This document shows positions 21,584 to 32,801 of a stretch of 64,000 nucleotides of DNA, in pieces. Positions within the stretch are counted from its first letter, which is position 1; each line of letters opens with the position of its first letter. The DNA is taken from NCBI RefSeq assembly GCF_021869535.1, contig NW_026262679.1, positions 78,551,143 through 78,615,142 on the forward strand, in the 5' to 3' direction. The DNA is from Mytilus californianus. Lineage: Eukaryota; Mollusca; Bivalvia; Mytilida; Mytilidae. The notes below the pieces were generated by a model, which searched no databases, had not been told where the DNA came from, and was given only the letters and a program-made list of their open reading frames with translations. Made by a program: the position numbers and the translations under genes.

Positions 21584-21922
21584 TCATTTCTTCAAAAGAA
21601 TATCCGTGATATCAATGAGTTCGTCTGCCTCTTCTGCAGTAAGAATGTCCAACTCTTTACCTCTTTTACTTAATTTTCTAGCAATAAACACAATGCTGCT
21701 GAATTCATTTTCCTTATCACTTTCAATAATTTCACATAGTAGTGTTGATACATATACATGTTTTGATAAACATAATAATTTCATAAATAAACAGCAAACA
21801 GCATCATTGTCAAATAGCCACTCGTCTACGAGACATTGTTGCAATTTCATTTTGGCGACGGTTTTAGGTACATTTGATTTCATTCCATTTTCTCTTGCAA
21901 AAAGTCCTAAACATGTAGACAT
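21584..21922 (-). CDS. Unknown 112-residue ORF in the left inverted arm
   Basis: An open frame starts MSTCLGLFARENGMKSN and ends DITDILLKK. I see no signal peptide, membrane segment or known motif; the second half is acidic and likely helical. The ATG is preceded directly by CTCTCTCTTTACAGA, a good 3' splice site, so this may be the last exon of a spliced gene transcribed outward from the arm. A decayed copy with stops lies at 24849-25188, and the peptide is fairly well conserved between the two, which suggests it once was coding. Possibly an accessory gene of a mobile element. Function unknown. Confidence 0.45.
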   Translation of the reverse strand: MSTCLGLFARENGMKSNVPKTVAKMKLQQCLVDEWLFDNDAVCCLFMKLLCLSKHVYVSTLLCEIIESDKENEFSSIVFIARKLSKRGKELDILTAEEADELIDITDILLKK

Positions 21923-22212
21923 TCTGTAAAGAGAGAGAAATAGATTGACTTCAAAACCCGGCTTTGAGAAAGATGTTTTTCAGTTTTTGACCTAGTGAAG
22001 ATGGGTGCAACTGGAGTGAAAATCAGACTGGTAAACGCATTATATTCGTAATATGCAAAATGAAAGGAAAACAAATAAACCCAAATCAACACTTTATTGA
22101 TATACTGAAATGTATAGGATTCGCATTAATACTAGGAGATTCTAAGAGAATTTTGCTTATTTTCCACATCATAGTATTGACATTGCACCACTACACGTGT
22201 TCAAAATATCTT

Positions 22213-22263
22213 GTGTCCGCATTTTGGCTATCATATTATTTTTGGTAGTGTAAATGCGGACAC
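22213..22263. repeat. 12-bp-stem hairpin conserved in both arms (left)
   Basis: GTGTCCGCATTT (22213-22224) pairs with AAATGCGGACAC (22252-22263). The other arm keeps both halves intact at 24503-24553 although the loop differs. Related TGCGGAC lines also occur near 22643-22670. It might be a terminal repeat pair of a small nested element or a regulatory site. Confidence 0.6.
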
Positions 22264-22684
22264 TTGCTTTTTCCTATTTTGTAATCAAAATTTAGACAAA
22301 TCAGTAAAAATAATTAAAAGAAATGTTTCCTTGCATATAATACACAATGCCTATTGCTTTTCAACACATAAATGACCATACTTACATGAATAACTGTGTA
22401 TAGACTGACACGTTGACTTTAGATCTTTTTCAAAATTTCCCGGGTTTCAAACTTGTTGACATAAGCTATTTATAGCATGCACTTTCAATCACATGACATA
22501 AAAGTAAATCGAAAGTAATAAACGTGATATCCTTATTGCAACAAAATAGAGTGTCAATAGAAAACAAAACACCTTATTTCTTATATCTATTTTATTTGAA
22601 TTTTTCATAATTTCATTGAAAAGTGAGATATTCGTTTTCCGTCCGCATATCGGCGCTGTCCGCAATTAGGCGAATTTCCCCTAG

Positions 22685-24077
22685 TTGCAAAACGAATGAA
22701 ATATTTCGTTGTTTGAACTCATCTTAAAGTTATAACGTCTTATTCTTTCCAATTAAGCATTTGCAGGTGCAATACTGATATCGGTAACAGGATAGACAAA
22801 AAGGTAACAGGATAGACTTTTATATAGTGACATATCATAAACGTACGTTCCTGTTACCAATGAAATAAAGAGAAAAGTAAACTAACTTATGAGGGATTTA
22901 CTTGATGTTGGGTTTATTTGAAAGAGAGAAAAAAAAGCCGAACAATATGAATTGCTATCTTAGACTTGCATTAATGGTGGTAATTTTTACAACCTTTGAA
23001 AACAAATTTTTAGAGGCATTTTTCAGTACAACCTGGAAAATTGGCAAATAATCTATTATTTTACAGAATGAATATACATAGAAGTTTATTCTCTTGAAAA
23101 CCATCTAATTGGCTACGTAAAACAAGCTTAAAATTTTATCTAAACCTTTTCTTAATAACCCAAAATTTCTTTTGAAAATGGTAACAGGAGAGACAAAATA
23201 TTGTACCACCTATCAAAAAATGTTTCAAGATATTCTTGTATGACATTATTAAGATTGCATCTTTTAACATGTTGTTCTTTAAGTACTGTTTGTTTTGATT
23301 TGCTTATGTAGAGGGTTGTTTGAATAAGTAATTTTTAATAAATTTTTCAATTTCAAAATTCGACATTTTTTGAAAATGACCCAAATACCAGCATGTATTT
23401 TGAATGTTGTTCGGAATAATATACGCGACCGTTATGGAAAAGGAACGGCTACAAAATCTAAATCCTTATTTCAAGGATTCTTTATCTGCTACATTAATCG
23501 CGGGAGACGTCCTCACATTGTTATACGTAGAAAAGGGTTGACAATTTTGGATATTCATCGCTTCTAAGGGGCCACAATTGTCTTATTATACCGAACTAAC
23601 AGTGGAAGGGCCTTTTGAATCATTGAAAAAGCACTTACCTTACTTTAGAAACAAACACATTCAAGTTGACGTTCGGAAATACATTTGTGTCTTAGAATTT
23701 CAATAAAGGTAGAATCTTTTTGTAAAATATTGATGGCCCTGAAAAGGATCGTTTTTAAGAGATAGGCACTAGATGCATGTCCAAAGCCTTATTTCCTCGT
23801 CTCTCGATGGGCTTCCTGTAACGTAAACGTTGCCATATTGTGTATAAATTTACGTCTGTGACGTCATTTTCATGGGAGATAACTCGTGTACAAATTAAGA
23901 AACTCAAAAGGTTATTCGCCGGTGAGTAATAGGGTTATTTACCGCGGGTGTACATTTTTTGGTTAAAAATTCTTCCTTCCTTGCAATTAAATGAAAATTA
24001 ACTGAATTATTCCATGTCACGTGATAACGTGTTACCCAATAGAATTGTTTGTAATATACCGTCCCGGCGGGTAAGGC
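22685..24077. other. Spacer between the inverted arms
   Basis: No repeat copy or gene is recognised. GGTAACAGGATAGAC occurs twice (22783-22816) with a related line at 23178. A 65-codon ORF at 23370-23567 has no motif and is not supported. If the arms belong to one element, this is its centre. Confidence 0.4.
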
Positions 24078-25239
24078 ATAGGGGAAAATCGCCTAATTGC
24101 GGACAGCACCGATATGCGGACGGAAAACGAATATCTCACTTTTCAATAAAATTATGAAAAATTGAAATAAAATAGATATAAGAAATAAGGTGTTTTGTTT
24201 ACAATATTGAATCTCTTTTTTGTTGCAATAAAGTTATTATGTCTATTGCTTACGATTTACTTTTATGTCATGTGATTGAAATTGCATGCTATAAATAGCT
24301 TATGTCAACAAGTTTGAAAACCGGAAAATTTTGAAAAAGGTCCAAAGTCAGCGTGTCACATTCAATACACAGTTGCTCATGTAAGAATGGCAATTTATGT
24401 GTTGAAAAGCGATAGGCATTGCGTATTTTATGCAAGGAAACATTTCTTTTAATTATTTTTACTGATTTGTCTAAATTTTGATTACAAAACAGGAATAAGC
24501 AAGTGTCCGCATTTTCACCACCGAAAAAAATATGATAGCCGAAATGCGGACACAAGATATTTTGAACCACTAACACGTGCAGTGGTGCATATATCAATAC
24601 CATGATGACGGAAATAAACAAAACTCTCTTATAATCTAGCATTATTAGTTTCAAACCGGTACATTTATATCAATAAAGTTTTGATTTGGGTTTATTTGAT
24701 TTGCTTTCATTTTGAATATTACGAACATAATGCGTTTACAAGTCTGATTTCCACTCCAGTTGGCAACTTGCACACATCTTCAATAGGTCAAAAACTGTAA
24801 ACGTCATCCCCGGGATGGCAAGCCAATCTATTTCTCTTTCTTTACAGAATGTCTACAAGTTTAGGACATTTTGCGAAAGCAAATGGAATGAAATAAAATG
24901 TACAGAAAACAATCACCCGAATGAAATTGCAACAATGTCTCGTAGACGAGTGGCTATTTGACAATGATGTTATTGGCTATTTATTTATGAAAATAATACG
25001 TTTATCAAAACATGAATATGTATCAATACTACTATGCGAAAAGTGATAAGGGAAATGAATTCAGCAGCATTGTGTTTATTGCTAGAAAATCAAGTATAAG
25101 AGGTAAAGAGTTGGACATTCGTACTGCGGAAGAAACAGATGAAATTATTGATATCACGAATATTCTTTTGAAAGAAATGTATTCATAAAACTTTTCAAAA
25201 CATGATAGAAATAATGTAACTAATACATTGGTTTTAAAG
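24078..25239 (+). repeat. Right arm of the inverted duplication
   Basis: Inverse copy of 21525-22684. It starts TAGGGGAAAATCGCC on the inner side and ends near ACATTGGTTTTAAAG on the outer side. It carries the decayed copy of the small ORF and the second conserved hairpin (24503-24553). Confidence 0.75.
24849..25188 (+). pseudogene. Decayed copy of the 112-residue ORF
   Basis: It begins ATGTCTACAAG after the same splice-like TTTCTTTACAGA. It reads MSTSLGHFAKANGMK and then a stop. The LQQCLVDEWLFDND block is kept exactly. A deletion of about 8 bases near 25035-25040 shifts the frame before NEFSSIVFIARK, which is again kept. The end is IDITNILLKEMYS. This shows loss of function of this copy relative to the one at 21584-21922. 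Confidence 0.7.
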
Positions 25240-25375
25240 CCAGTCAACAATAAAATTGTGTCATTATATTTATAAAGACCACTGTAATTGTGAACTGCTA
25301 TCGGAGTGTCTTGTGCAAAATTAATAAGTTCCCTAATGAATAGTATATAGATGTTTAAAAAAACCAAATGTATGT

Positions 25376-25512
25376 AAGGGGGAGGGGGTGTTCCCAACCC
25401 AGGATAAAAGAGGGGGGGGGGGGGGTTCCAACTATATGTCCATATTCAAATGCATTGATCGTCCAAAAAGGAGGGTTCCTATCCCCGGACCACCCCCTGG
25501 GATCCGCCACTG
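25376..25512. repeat. Fragment ending GGATCCGCCACTG
   Basis: G-rich runs and the terminal GGATCCGCCACTG (25500-25512) match the right-hand terminus of the hAT MITE type seen at 3921-4068. The left end is not clear. Confidence 0.4.
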
Positions 25513-25659
25513 TATCTTAAAGCAGGTATAATATAAAAAAAATTATACTTCTGTCCACTGCAAAACGTTAAGGAATAAGGGACCAAAAAGGGGCAAAAAA
25601 TATGAGCATTTTTCTAGTTTCCAGACAATCAAAATTTTGCACATGTCCTAAGTCCGGAA

Positions 25660-25912
25660 TCTGATGTTCAGTAGTTGTCGTTTGTTGATGTGGTTCATAA
25701 GTGTTTCTCGTTTCTCGTTTTTTATATAGATTAGACCGTTGGTTTTCCCGTTTGAATGGTTTTACACTAGTAACTTTTTGGGGCCCTTTATAGCTTACTG
25801 TTCGGTGTGAGCCATGGCTCCGTGTTGAAGACCGTACTGTGACCTATAATGGTTTACTTTTATAAATTTTGTTGTCTCATTGGCACTCATACCACATCTT
25901 CTTATATCTAAT
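25660..25912 (+). repeat. Family D repeat inserted in A2
   Basis: Contains GTTGAAGACCGTACTGTGAC and the tail TTGTCTCATTGGCACTCATA, and separates two M1 pieces of copy A2. Confidence 0.65.
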
Positions 25913-26139
25913 CACTTGTGTTCAAGTGTATGGATCTGTCTGAAATTGTACTGCAAGGTACCGTACCTCAAAGGGAAGGCTGGGATTGATTTTTGGGGTA
26001 TTTTGGGGTATTTGCCTCAAAATTTTAGGAATAAGGGGCCAAAAAGGGGAAAAAGACAAGCATTTTTCTAGTTTCAGGACAATAACTTGTGTGTAAGTGT
26101 ATGGATCTTTATGAAATTGTACTACAAGGTTCCAAATTG

Positions 26140-26690
26140 GGGTTCAAAATTAAACTTTGTTTGATTTCAACAAAAATTGAATATATGGGGTTCTTTAATA
26201 TGCTGAATCTAACCATGTATTTAGATTTTTTATTTGTGGGCCACGCTAGCAAATTGGTTCATATTGAGGTCAAAAAGGTCAAAAATTTAACTTTGGGGTT
26301 CTTTGATATGCAAAATCTAACCGTGTATTTAGATTTTTAATATTGGGTCCTGTTTTTTAAATTGGTCTACATAAAGGTCCAAAGGGTCCAAAATTTAACC
26401 AAGTTTGATTTTAACAAAATTGAATTCTGGGGGTTCTTTGATATGCTGAATCTAAACATGTTTTAGATTTTTGATTATGGGCCCAGTTTTCAAGTTGGTC
26501 CAAATTGGGGTCCAAAATTAAACTTTGTTTGATTTCCACAAAAATTGAACATATGGGATCCTTTGATATGCTGAATCTAACCATGTATTTAGATTTTTGA
26601 TTTTTGGGCCCTGTTATCAAATTGGTCCCATTGAGGTCAAAAGGGTCCAAAATTAAAATTTGTTTCATTTCATAAAAAATTGAATTCTTT
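26140..26690 (+). repeat. Module M3 tandem array (about 135 bp) in A2
   Basis: Units carry GGGTTCTTTGATATGCTGAA, ACCATGTATTTAGATTTTTG and GGTCCAAAATTAAACTTTG. Four units, also found in A1 and A3. Confidence 0.8.
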
Positions 26691-27339
26691 AGATTAAAAA
26701 GATTAGTAAATTAAAAAAAATAAGTTCTTAGACCACATTCATTCTGTGTTAGAAACCTATGCTGTGTCAAACATTTAATCACAATCCAAATTCAGAGCTG
26801 TATCAAGCTTGAATGTTGTGTCCATACTTGCCCCAACTGTTCAGGGTTCGACCTCTGCGGTCGTATCAAGCTGCGCCCAGTGGAGCATTTTATTAGCCAT
26901 GGCGTTGTCAGTTTATTTTCGATTTTGCTGTTTGCGAGTTTGCTGTTAATCTGGTATCTTTCGCCCCACTATTAAAATTTATCTGTTTTTAATATGATTG
27001 TTTTGACCTCATTTTAATAGTTCAGTGACTAATAGAAGAATTATTTGCTATGTTGATTCTCTATTATAAGTAATAAGATAATGATTTTTGTATGTGTGCA
27101 ACTAGTAAGGTCATAATGCTAGTCTAACAGTTCTCATTCGACCTCGTCAACATTTCATGGATAATTCACATAGTTAAGTTTCCTAGTTCAAGTCCATATC
27201 TCAGATATGATAGCAAATTATATAATGTGTACTATATTGAGAGGTGAACATATCTGTCTGGCAGGTATTATATAAACACCCGTTATTTATTCATAATCCA
27301 ACACAACTTGAGGTCATCCGATGTTCAGTACTTCAGTAC

Positions 27340-28008
27340 TTTGATTTTATTAGTTGTTATTGGCTTTGAACTAGCTGTCAGTAATTGCGAGAGCTCTCAG
27401 GTCTGTACTTAGTGTCTTTTTGTTGTGGGGATGTACAAGTAAGAGTTAAGCCTTTTTTAAATGATTTTTATAGTTTGTTCTTATGTTGTACTGTTACACC
27501 CCAGTTTTTGGTGGGGTTCGTGTTGCTTAATCTTTGGTTTTCTATGTTGTGTCATCTGTACTATTATTTGTCTGTTTGTCTTTTTATTTTTGGCCATGGC
27601 GTTGTCAGTTTGTTTTCGATCTATGAGTTTGACTGTCCCTTTGGTATCTTTCGTCCCTCTTTTACACCACTATTTAAGGTTAAGGGGAGGGTTGGGCGCC
27701 TGCTAACATGTTTAACCCCGCCACATTGTGTATGTGCCAGTCCCAAGTCAGGAGCCTGTAATTCAGTGGTTGTCGTTTATTTCTGTGTATCATACTTTTT
27801 TTCGTTCATTATTTTGTACATTAGTTTTCTCGTTTGAATTGTTTTACATTTGCCATTTCGGGGCCTTTTATGATCTTTTATAGCTGACTATGCGGAATGG
27901 GCTTTGCTCATTGTTGAAGGCCATACGGTGACATATAGTTGTTAATTTCTGTGTCATTTGGTCTCTTGTGGAGAGATATATCAGTGGCAATCATACCACA
28001 TCTTCATT
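27340..28008 (+). repeat. Longest family D repeat copy
   Basis: The order of lines is GGCTTTGAACTAGCTGTCAG, TGTGGGGATGTACAAGT, CATGGCGTTGTCAGTTTGTT, GGTTAAGGGGAGGGTTGGGC, TGTTGAAGGCCATACGGTGA, GGCAATCATACCACATCTTC. ORFs of 81 and 150 codons across it are translations of the repeat. A second internal piece (about 26888-27010) repeats the CATGGCGTTGTCAG line. 27012-27340 holds nothing else I recognise apart from a CTGTCTGGCAGG line near 27255. Confidence 0.75.
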
Positions 28009-28029
28009 TTTTAAATTCAAAATATTTCT

Positions 28030-29480
28030 GAAAGAGCAGATATAGAAATCTGCTCTTTGAAGCCGTCAACTGTTGTACAAAGGATTGCTGGTGTTGGAAG
28101 TAGGCTCCATTGTACTACACAAATGTATTGTGTGCGGATAAAATGAGAATTTGTAAGAATTTTTTATTGGTTTGAATTTGTTTATAGCGATTCGTATGTT
28201 TATATCTTGTTCTGCTGTCTGATTTAATAAGAAAATCTTTAGTGTGGATTGCTTAACGTTGGTGTATAATTTTATAGAAAACCACTAGTCTTGTTTGTAT
28301 TCGTCTCAATTGTTATGTAGGCCACTGTATATATGTGTTCGAGCATATTTGAGAAACAGCTGGTATAATAATTATGGTATCTATTACATGTATAGCGGAC
28401 AGCTCTTCCTTGGACCATCTCAATTTGATTGCTTTGACTTTTGTTGTGAGGGTTCCAGACACAATAGATGTACTCAAGCTTAGGTCTAACTAATGATATG
28501 TTTGCCCTTTCTATTATTTGTTTGGAAGATACTTTTAGGTTACGTTTAGAAAATATAGCTGTCGATGCGCATTTGCTGTTTCATTTACGATCTGATTGGA
28601 TGGTTATGCCTGAATATTTTGTAGCTGTTTCAGTTTGTAGAATGTTACCATTTAATATGTAGTGATGGTTGACTGGTTTCTTTTTGTGTAATTCTGAGTA
28701 TGGAGCATTTGTCTGAATGGAATGACATTAACCAGTCTTTTTTTCCATTGTGCTACAGAAGCCCTGTTGTAATTTGGATGCATCATCTTTGATTTTTCCA
28801 AAGATTATGCTGTCATCGGCAAATAACCTTAAAGTGCTATGTTGTATGTAGTCAGGGAAATCATTAGTGTAAATGAAGAATAAAATTGGGCCAAGGACAG
28901 TGCCCTGTGGCATTCCAGAAATATCCCCTATTTTTTCTGATTGTTCTCTATTTATCATGACTATCTGTGTACGTTGATGTAAAAATCACCAACCCATTCC
29001 AAGGTATTATTGTCTATTCCGTAAGGGAGCTACCATTTGATTTTTAGGGGGGTGGGGGGCTAGAATGAAATTTGAAAAAATAGGCAGTACAGGAGTTTTG
29101 AGTAAAAAAAGGCAGGATGAGACACTTTGCAAAAAAAAAGGCAGGATGACAATTTATGTAAAAAGAGTCAGGATAAATTAAAACAAAATGGCAAGACCAT
29201 ATAGAGTGAAAAATTAAAAGGCAGGAGATTACAACTAAAACAAATGCAGGACAAAATTTTTCATCCTAGCCTCCCAAATAAAAGTCAAATGGCAGCTCCC
29301 TAATTTATACAGTAACCTTTTGTGAAGTCCATCACAATGACATCAGTGTGCATGTTGTTATTGTTGTCTTTTGCAAGATCCTGTATGAAAGATATAGTAT
29401 CCTGTATGAAATATACAATATTCGTTAAGCAACCAACAATTGCAATCAAAAGTAAATTTCCGAGTTCGTTTATTAGATCA
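28030..29480 (-). pseudogene. LINE B: CR1/jockey-like reverse transcriptase, decayed
   Basis: Read from right to left: DVIVMDFTK (about 29330), YGIDNNTLEWVGDF (about 28990-29022), SGMPQGTVLGPILFFIYTND and RLFADDSIIFG (28800-28915) with the catalytic DD, KYSGITIQSDRKWNSK (about 28590-28610), then SLVRPKLEYIYCVWNPH (about 28445-28495) and EMVQGRAVRY (about 28400). This is the standard order of a CR1/jockey-type RT and thumb. Frameshifts, stops and a MITE at 29022-29303 show it is dead. ORFs on the opposite strand here are shadows. Confidence 0.85.
29022..29303. mobile_element. Family C MITE inserted in LINE B
   Basis: The termini AGGGAGCTACCATTTGATTT (from 29024) and AAAGTCAAATGGCAGCTCCC (ending about 29300) are inverted repeats with two mismatches. 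The inside repeats GGCAGGATGA-type lines. LINE B sequence continues on both sides. A TIR-less relative of the interior is at 39212-39434. Confidence 0.7.
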
Positions 29481-29489
29481 TTGGCCTGT

Positions 29490-29987
29490 TCTTGAGTATC
29501 TTTATTATCAAGGTGTGTTTGATTTCATTCATTGTATTGTTGTTATCATCACCAATTATGTTCTCCTTCGCTTTGCTCATCCGAACATAAAACTTTTCTG
29601 AATACTACAAAATAAGACAACTGAAGACTGGTATGAATTTAGAGATGCACCAAAGCAGTTTTTAATAAACATGAGAGGTATTACAACAATATATATATTC
29701 ACTAGTAATATATTAAAGTCCAAATTATCGGCGCAATCCTGGAATCACAATCTACAAATACAAATAATATGAATTAGAACAAGAAAAACTTCCATAAAAA
29801 AACATTATAATAAATAATATCTAAATATAACTGTCGAACTCTCTTTGGTGTTTTCTCGATAATTAGAAAAAGGCGCCAAAAGAATTATATAAAGGTCTTG
29901 AACCGAATTACTTCTTATTACGCAAACTCGAAAAAGTAAATGCAAAAATTTTATTAAATAAGAAATATTAGTCATAGTACCTGGGTA
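29490..29987. other. No recognised feature
   Basis: AT-rich sequence between LINE B and the TIR element. No repeat copy, exon signal or ORF that I can support. Confidence 0.4.
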
Positions 29988-30054
29988 CAGTAGGATATCC
30001 AGTGAACGAAAACAAAAGAAAATTCACTCTTCTTATGTTGATATTGAAAAAAGA

Positions 30055-30190
30055 AGATGTGGTATGATTGCCAATGAGACAACTCATCACAAGAGACCAA
30101 ATGACACAGAATTTAACAACTATAGGTCACCGTACGGCCTTCAACAATGAGCAAATTCCTTCACGATGCGTGAACAAAAACAGACATAAT
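30055..30190 (-). repeat. Family D repeat, reversed
   Basis: GAAGATGTGGTATGATTGCC, then AGGTCACCGTACGGCCTTCA and a GAGCAAATTCC line: the reverse of the 3' half of the family. Confidence 0.75.
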
Positions 30191-30339
30191 AGGTAACATT
30201 GTCAAAATATGGATACAACAGTCATCACTGTGTCACAATCTCAAAACAAACAAACATTTAACAAAGAAGCACATAAAGCATCTATCAAATTCAACAATGT
30301 TTGACGCCAGAAAATGTAAACGTCACACAGAAAGAAATA

Positions 30340-30740
30340 TAAAATAATTTTGTCGTTCAAAGTTTTTTCAAAATTATAATTTCACATGGGGAATGGTGGT
30401 ATACTTGTTGAAAATCAAAAGTTTTTGTTAGAACTTATTTCAGAAAAAGACCGAGATTTAAAATTATCCAGAAGTTCTTTAGAATTTTTAAGAATCCACA
30501 TATGGTTAATACCACTACGCGGATAAATAATTTTGTCGTTCATAGTATTTTCAAAATTATAATAGAACAATAATAAAATGGTGGGATCTTTGAAAGTACA
30601 GAGCCACGTCATATGTACCAAAGAAACACATAAAGTCACACGTACAAAACACACCAGCAAAAATGAAAGATAATACAAACACATTGACGGGATGTTTAAG
30701 TACCGAGCCACGTCAAATGGATATCACAGAAAACAGACCA
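30340..30740 (+). repeat. Direct repeat pair (about 180 bp)
   Basis: ATAATTTTGTCGTTCAAAG and a following TTTTCAAAATTATAAT occur at about 30343 and 30524. AGCCACGTCA recurs at about 30602 and 30707. Repeat of unknown type. Confidence 0.5.
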
Positions 30741-30867
30741 AACAGTAAAAGTGATATAAATAATAGAACAAAGACAACTTGAATAAAAGAACAATATAAC
30801 ACGTTATTAAGATGATAAGCAACGTCAGTACGCAGAATCTATACATCAAGACCATCATGTATTATTT

Positions 30868-31363
30868 TTGAAGTTGATACGGAATATTTTTCAACAAGAT
30901 CTAACATATATTATGCTCCAACATAACGAGTCACCTAGATCATTATACAAATGTAACATCATCAATGAAAAACAACATACTTTTCGTAAATATCACAGTC
31001 GTGAAACACAATTATGTACTGTCATCAATGATTGGGCCAAAAACAGTCATAAAGGACACTAAAACAGATATATGTATATTAAATTTTGAAAAAGCCTTCG
31101 ACACAGCCTCACATGAACAACTTAAATCAAAACAAACAGTTACGGGATATTAGGTAAAACACTGTTTGATTGGCTCATTCCTATGCTACAGCAAGCAAAG
31201 AGTCAAGGTAAATCGGACAAACTCAAACTGGTTCCCCATTGATTCAGGAGTACCTAAATACACTGTCCTTGGACATGTGTTATTTAGTCTAAATATCAAT
31301 GATATATTATGTAATCGGTGTTTGGCCAGTAGAAACATCCAAATGATCAGATGCGTAGAATAA
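30868..31363 (+). pseudogene. LINE C: reverse transcriptase remnant
   Basis: Across three frames: EKQHTFRKYHSRETQLCTV (about 30969-31025), ILNFEKAFDTASHEQLKSK (31077-31135), and SFLCYSKQRVKVN then SGVPKYTVLGHVLFSLNIND (about 31175-31305). These follow the CR1/jockey RT order (QHGFR..S.etQL, D.sKAFDt..H..L, SGVPQGTVLGP.LF...IND). The FADD block is missing, and the QG of the PQGT motif is replaced by KY. Inactive. Confidence 0.8.
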
Positions 31364-32198
31364 AATAAAGTTCGTCATAAAAAAAATTAAAAAGGAAGAG
31401 AATAATGATTTTTTAGTTATCTTGACAAAGCACTGCTTTAAAATCTAGTAATATAAATAAGAGTAACTTTCAAATTCCATAATTCCTTAAGTATGAATTA
31501 ATATAAATACATATATGTTAATGTTTTCAATTATAGTAATGCTTAAAACATCAAAATGAATGAGTTACCGTATTTTCAATTGTTATTATAAAATAACGTT
31601 TAAGGCTGCTTGAATGGGACTGAATTTTCAAAGAAGAATTAATCGGCATGATATTCAAAGCACTGTGGACAAGTTGATTTTTAGAAATCCTAGGATATGG
31701 CTACAGCTAGCTTGAAAAGGGTACTGTGCAAATCGTATATCCATGTACTATTTTTGATGGAAAGCATTTCCCCAAAAAATAAATTACTCCATAACCTATC
31801 TAGAATCTAGGCAAATGTCCATCGTTTTAGGCCGTATGTAGATTAGTTTTGTGTTGTTGGGTTACTCAGTGTCTTATTGACGTTTATCCCATATCTCTTT
31901 TTATTCATTTTTGTTTTTGTCACGTTTTGGAAAATCAGAAAAGTCAAACAGACTATAGTGAATCGCATAAATGACGTGCGTTCATGGTCTTAAGTGCAAA
32001 AGTAGAATATAAAATAAATGAACAGTTTCACCAGAGACATATATACACGATAACTTAGGTGTGAAAAAAGCACACTTTGGGAAATTGTAACATTCTAAGG
32101 ACTTTTTGGAACACTCAGAAAATTGGTGACCCGAAACATCTTTCGAGACTCTCTCATAAGAAAAGTACTTTTGTTTTCGTTCACTAGATATCCCACTG

Positions 32199-32796
32199 AC
32201 GTAAGTGTTATTTTTGTTATTTGGATGTTTAGTGCAGTTTTAATTGTTAATGAAAAATGACAAAATGTTCATCTGATATTATTAAATAAGATAAAAATAT
32301 TTAGAATTCACAACAACAAACGAATTCAAAAATGTAAAGCGACAAAATCAGGTAATCAACGAGGGCCTGGATGGGGTCCTTTATGTCTTTATTGACGGTT
32401 AATTTTTTTCCGAGACTACTGTGTTACACAAATGTAGTAGTCTCAGATTATTTAGACCATTATTCTTTATAATTTTTTTTTCAGCACCCCATTTTTTTCT
32501 ATACTTTATTGTCTATCCATTTTTCTGTATTATGTATACCCTTTCCAGACCCTCATCGATCCTCATCAACTCGGCTTGCATCTTTACAAGTGTGTTTTCC
32601 AATAAATTTATCCTGATGCAATCTACCATTTGCAATACATAAGGTACAGCAGAAGGTACATAACTCTATTATAAATATAATTATACCAAAACTATTTACA
32701 TGGACAAATTATGATGGATATGCATATGGATATGCCCGGCGAATAATCTTCAATTAATGAAGGATCGCTAGAAACTTAAAGAAGACTATATTGTCC
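32199..32796. other. No recognised feature
   Basis: AT-rich. A 73-codon ORF at 32421 reads a hydrophobic phenylalanine-rich peptide from T-rich DNA and is not supported. Confidence 0.4.
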
Positions 32797-32801
32797 TCAC
32801 T

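Larger units (their letters stand above)
21525..22684 (-). repeat. Left arm of a ~1.16-kb inverted duplication
   Basis: Matches 24078-25239 in inverse orientation over its whole length, from outer ACCGATGTA.. to inner GCGAATTTCCCCTA, with moderate divergence and indels. It contains the 112-residue ORF (21584-21922), an upstream region and a conserved hairpin (22213-22263). It could be long terminal inverted repeats of one element with a 1.4-kb centre, or two independent insertions of one repeat. Confidence 0.75.
25545..26887 (+). mobile_element. Family A composite repeat, copy A2 (5'-truncated)
   Basis: One partial M1 unit (25560-25625), an inserted family D repeat (25660-25912), further M1 units (25913-26110), M3 units (26140-26690) and the conserved 3' segment with CCCCAACTGTTCAGGGTTCG (26831-26850), ending at GGAGCATTTTA. 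The 5' hairpin and modules M2 and M4 are missing. Confidence 0.7.
29988..32198. mobile_element. TIR element carrying other repeats
   Basis: The left end CAGTAGGATATCCAGTGAAC (29988-30007, continuing GAAAACAAAAG) and its complement ending at 32198 form an inverted repeat of about 31 bp with two mismatches. Similarity continues weakly inward (TTCTTATG). Inside are a reversed family D repeat (30055-30190), a ~180-bp repeat pair, and an RT remnant (30868-31363). No target duplication is obvious. It may be one composite element or a pair of small elements in opposite orientation. Confidence 0.5.

Noticed and set aside
23370-23567. 65-codon ORF in the spacer between the inverted arms
   Set aside because: No motif, no duplicate and no splice context; length is within chance expectation.
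28295-28662. Plus-strand ORFs of 62 and 64 codons
   Set aside because: They are antisense shadows of LINE B, whose RT motifs lie on the minus strand.
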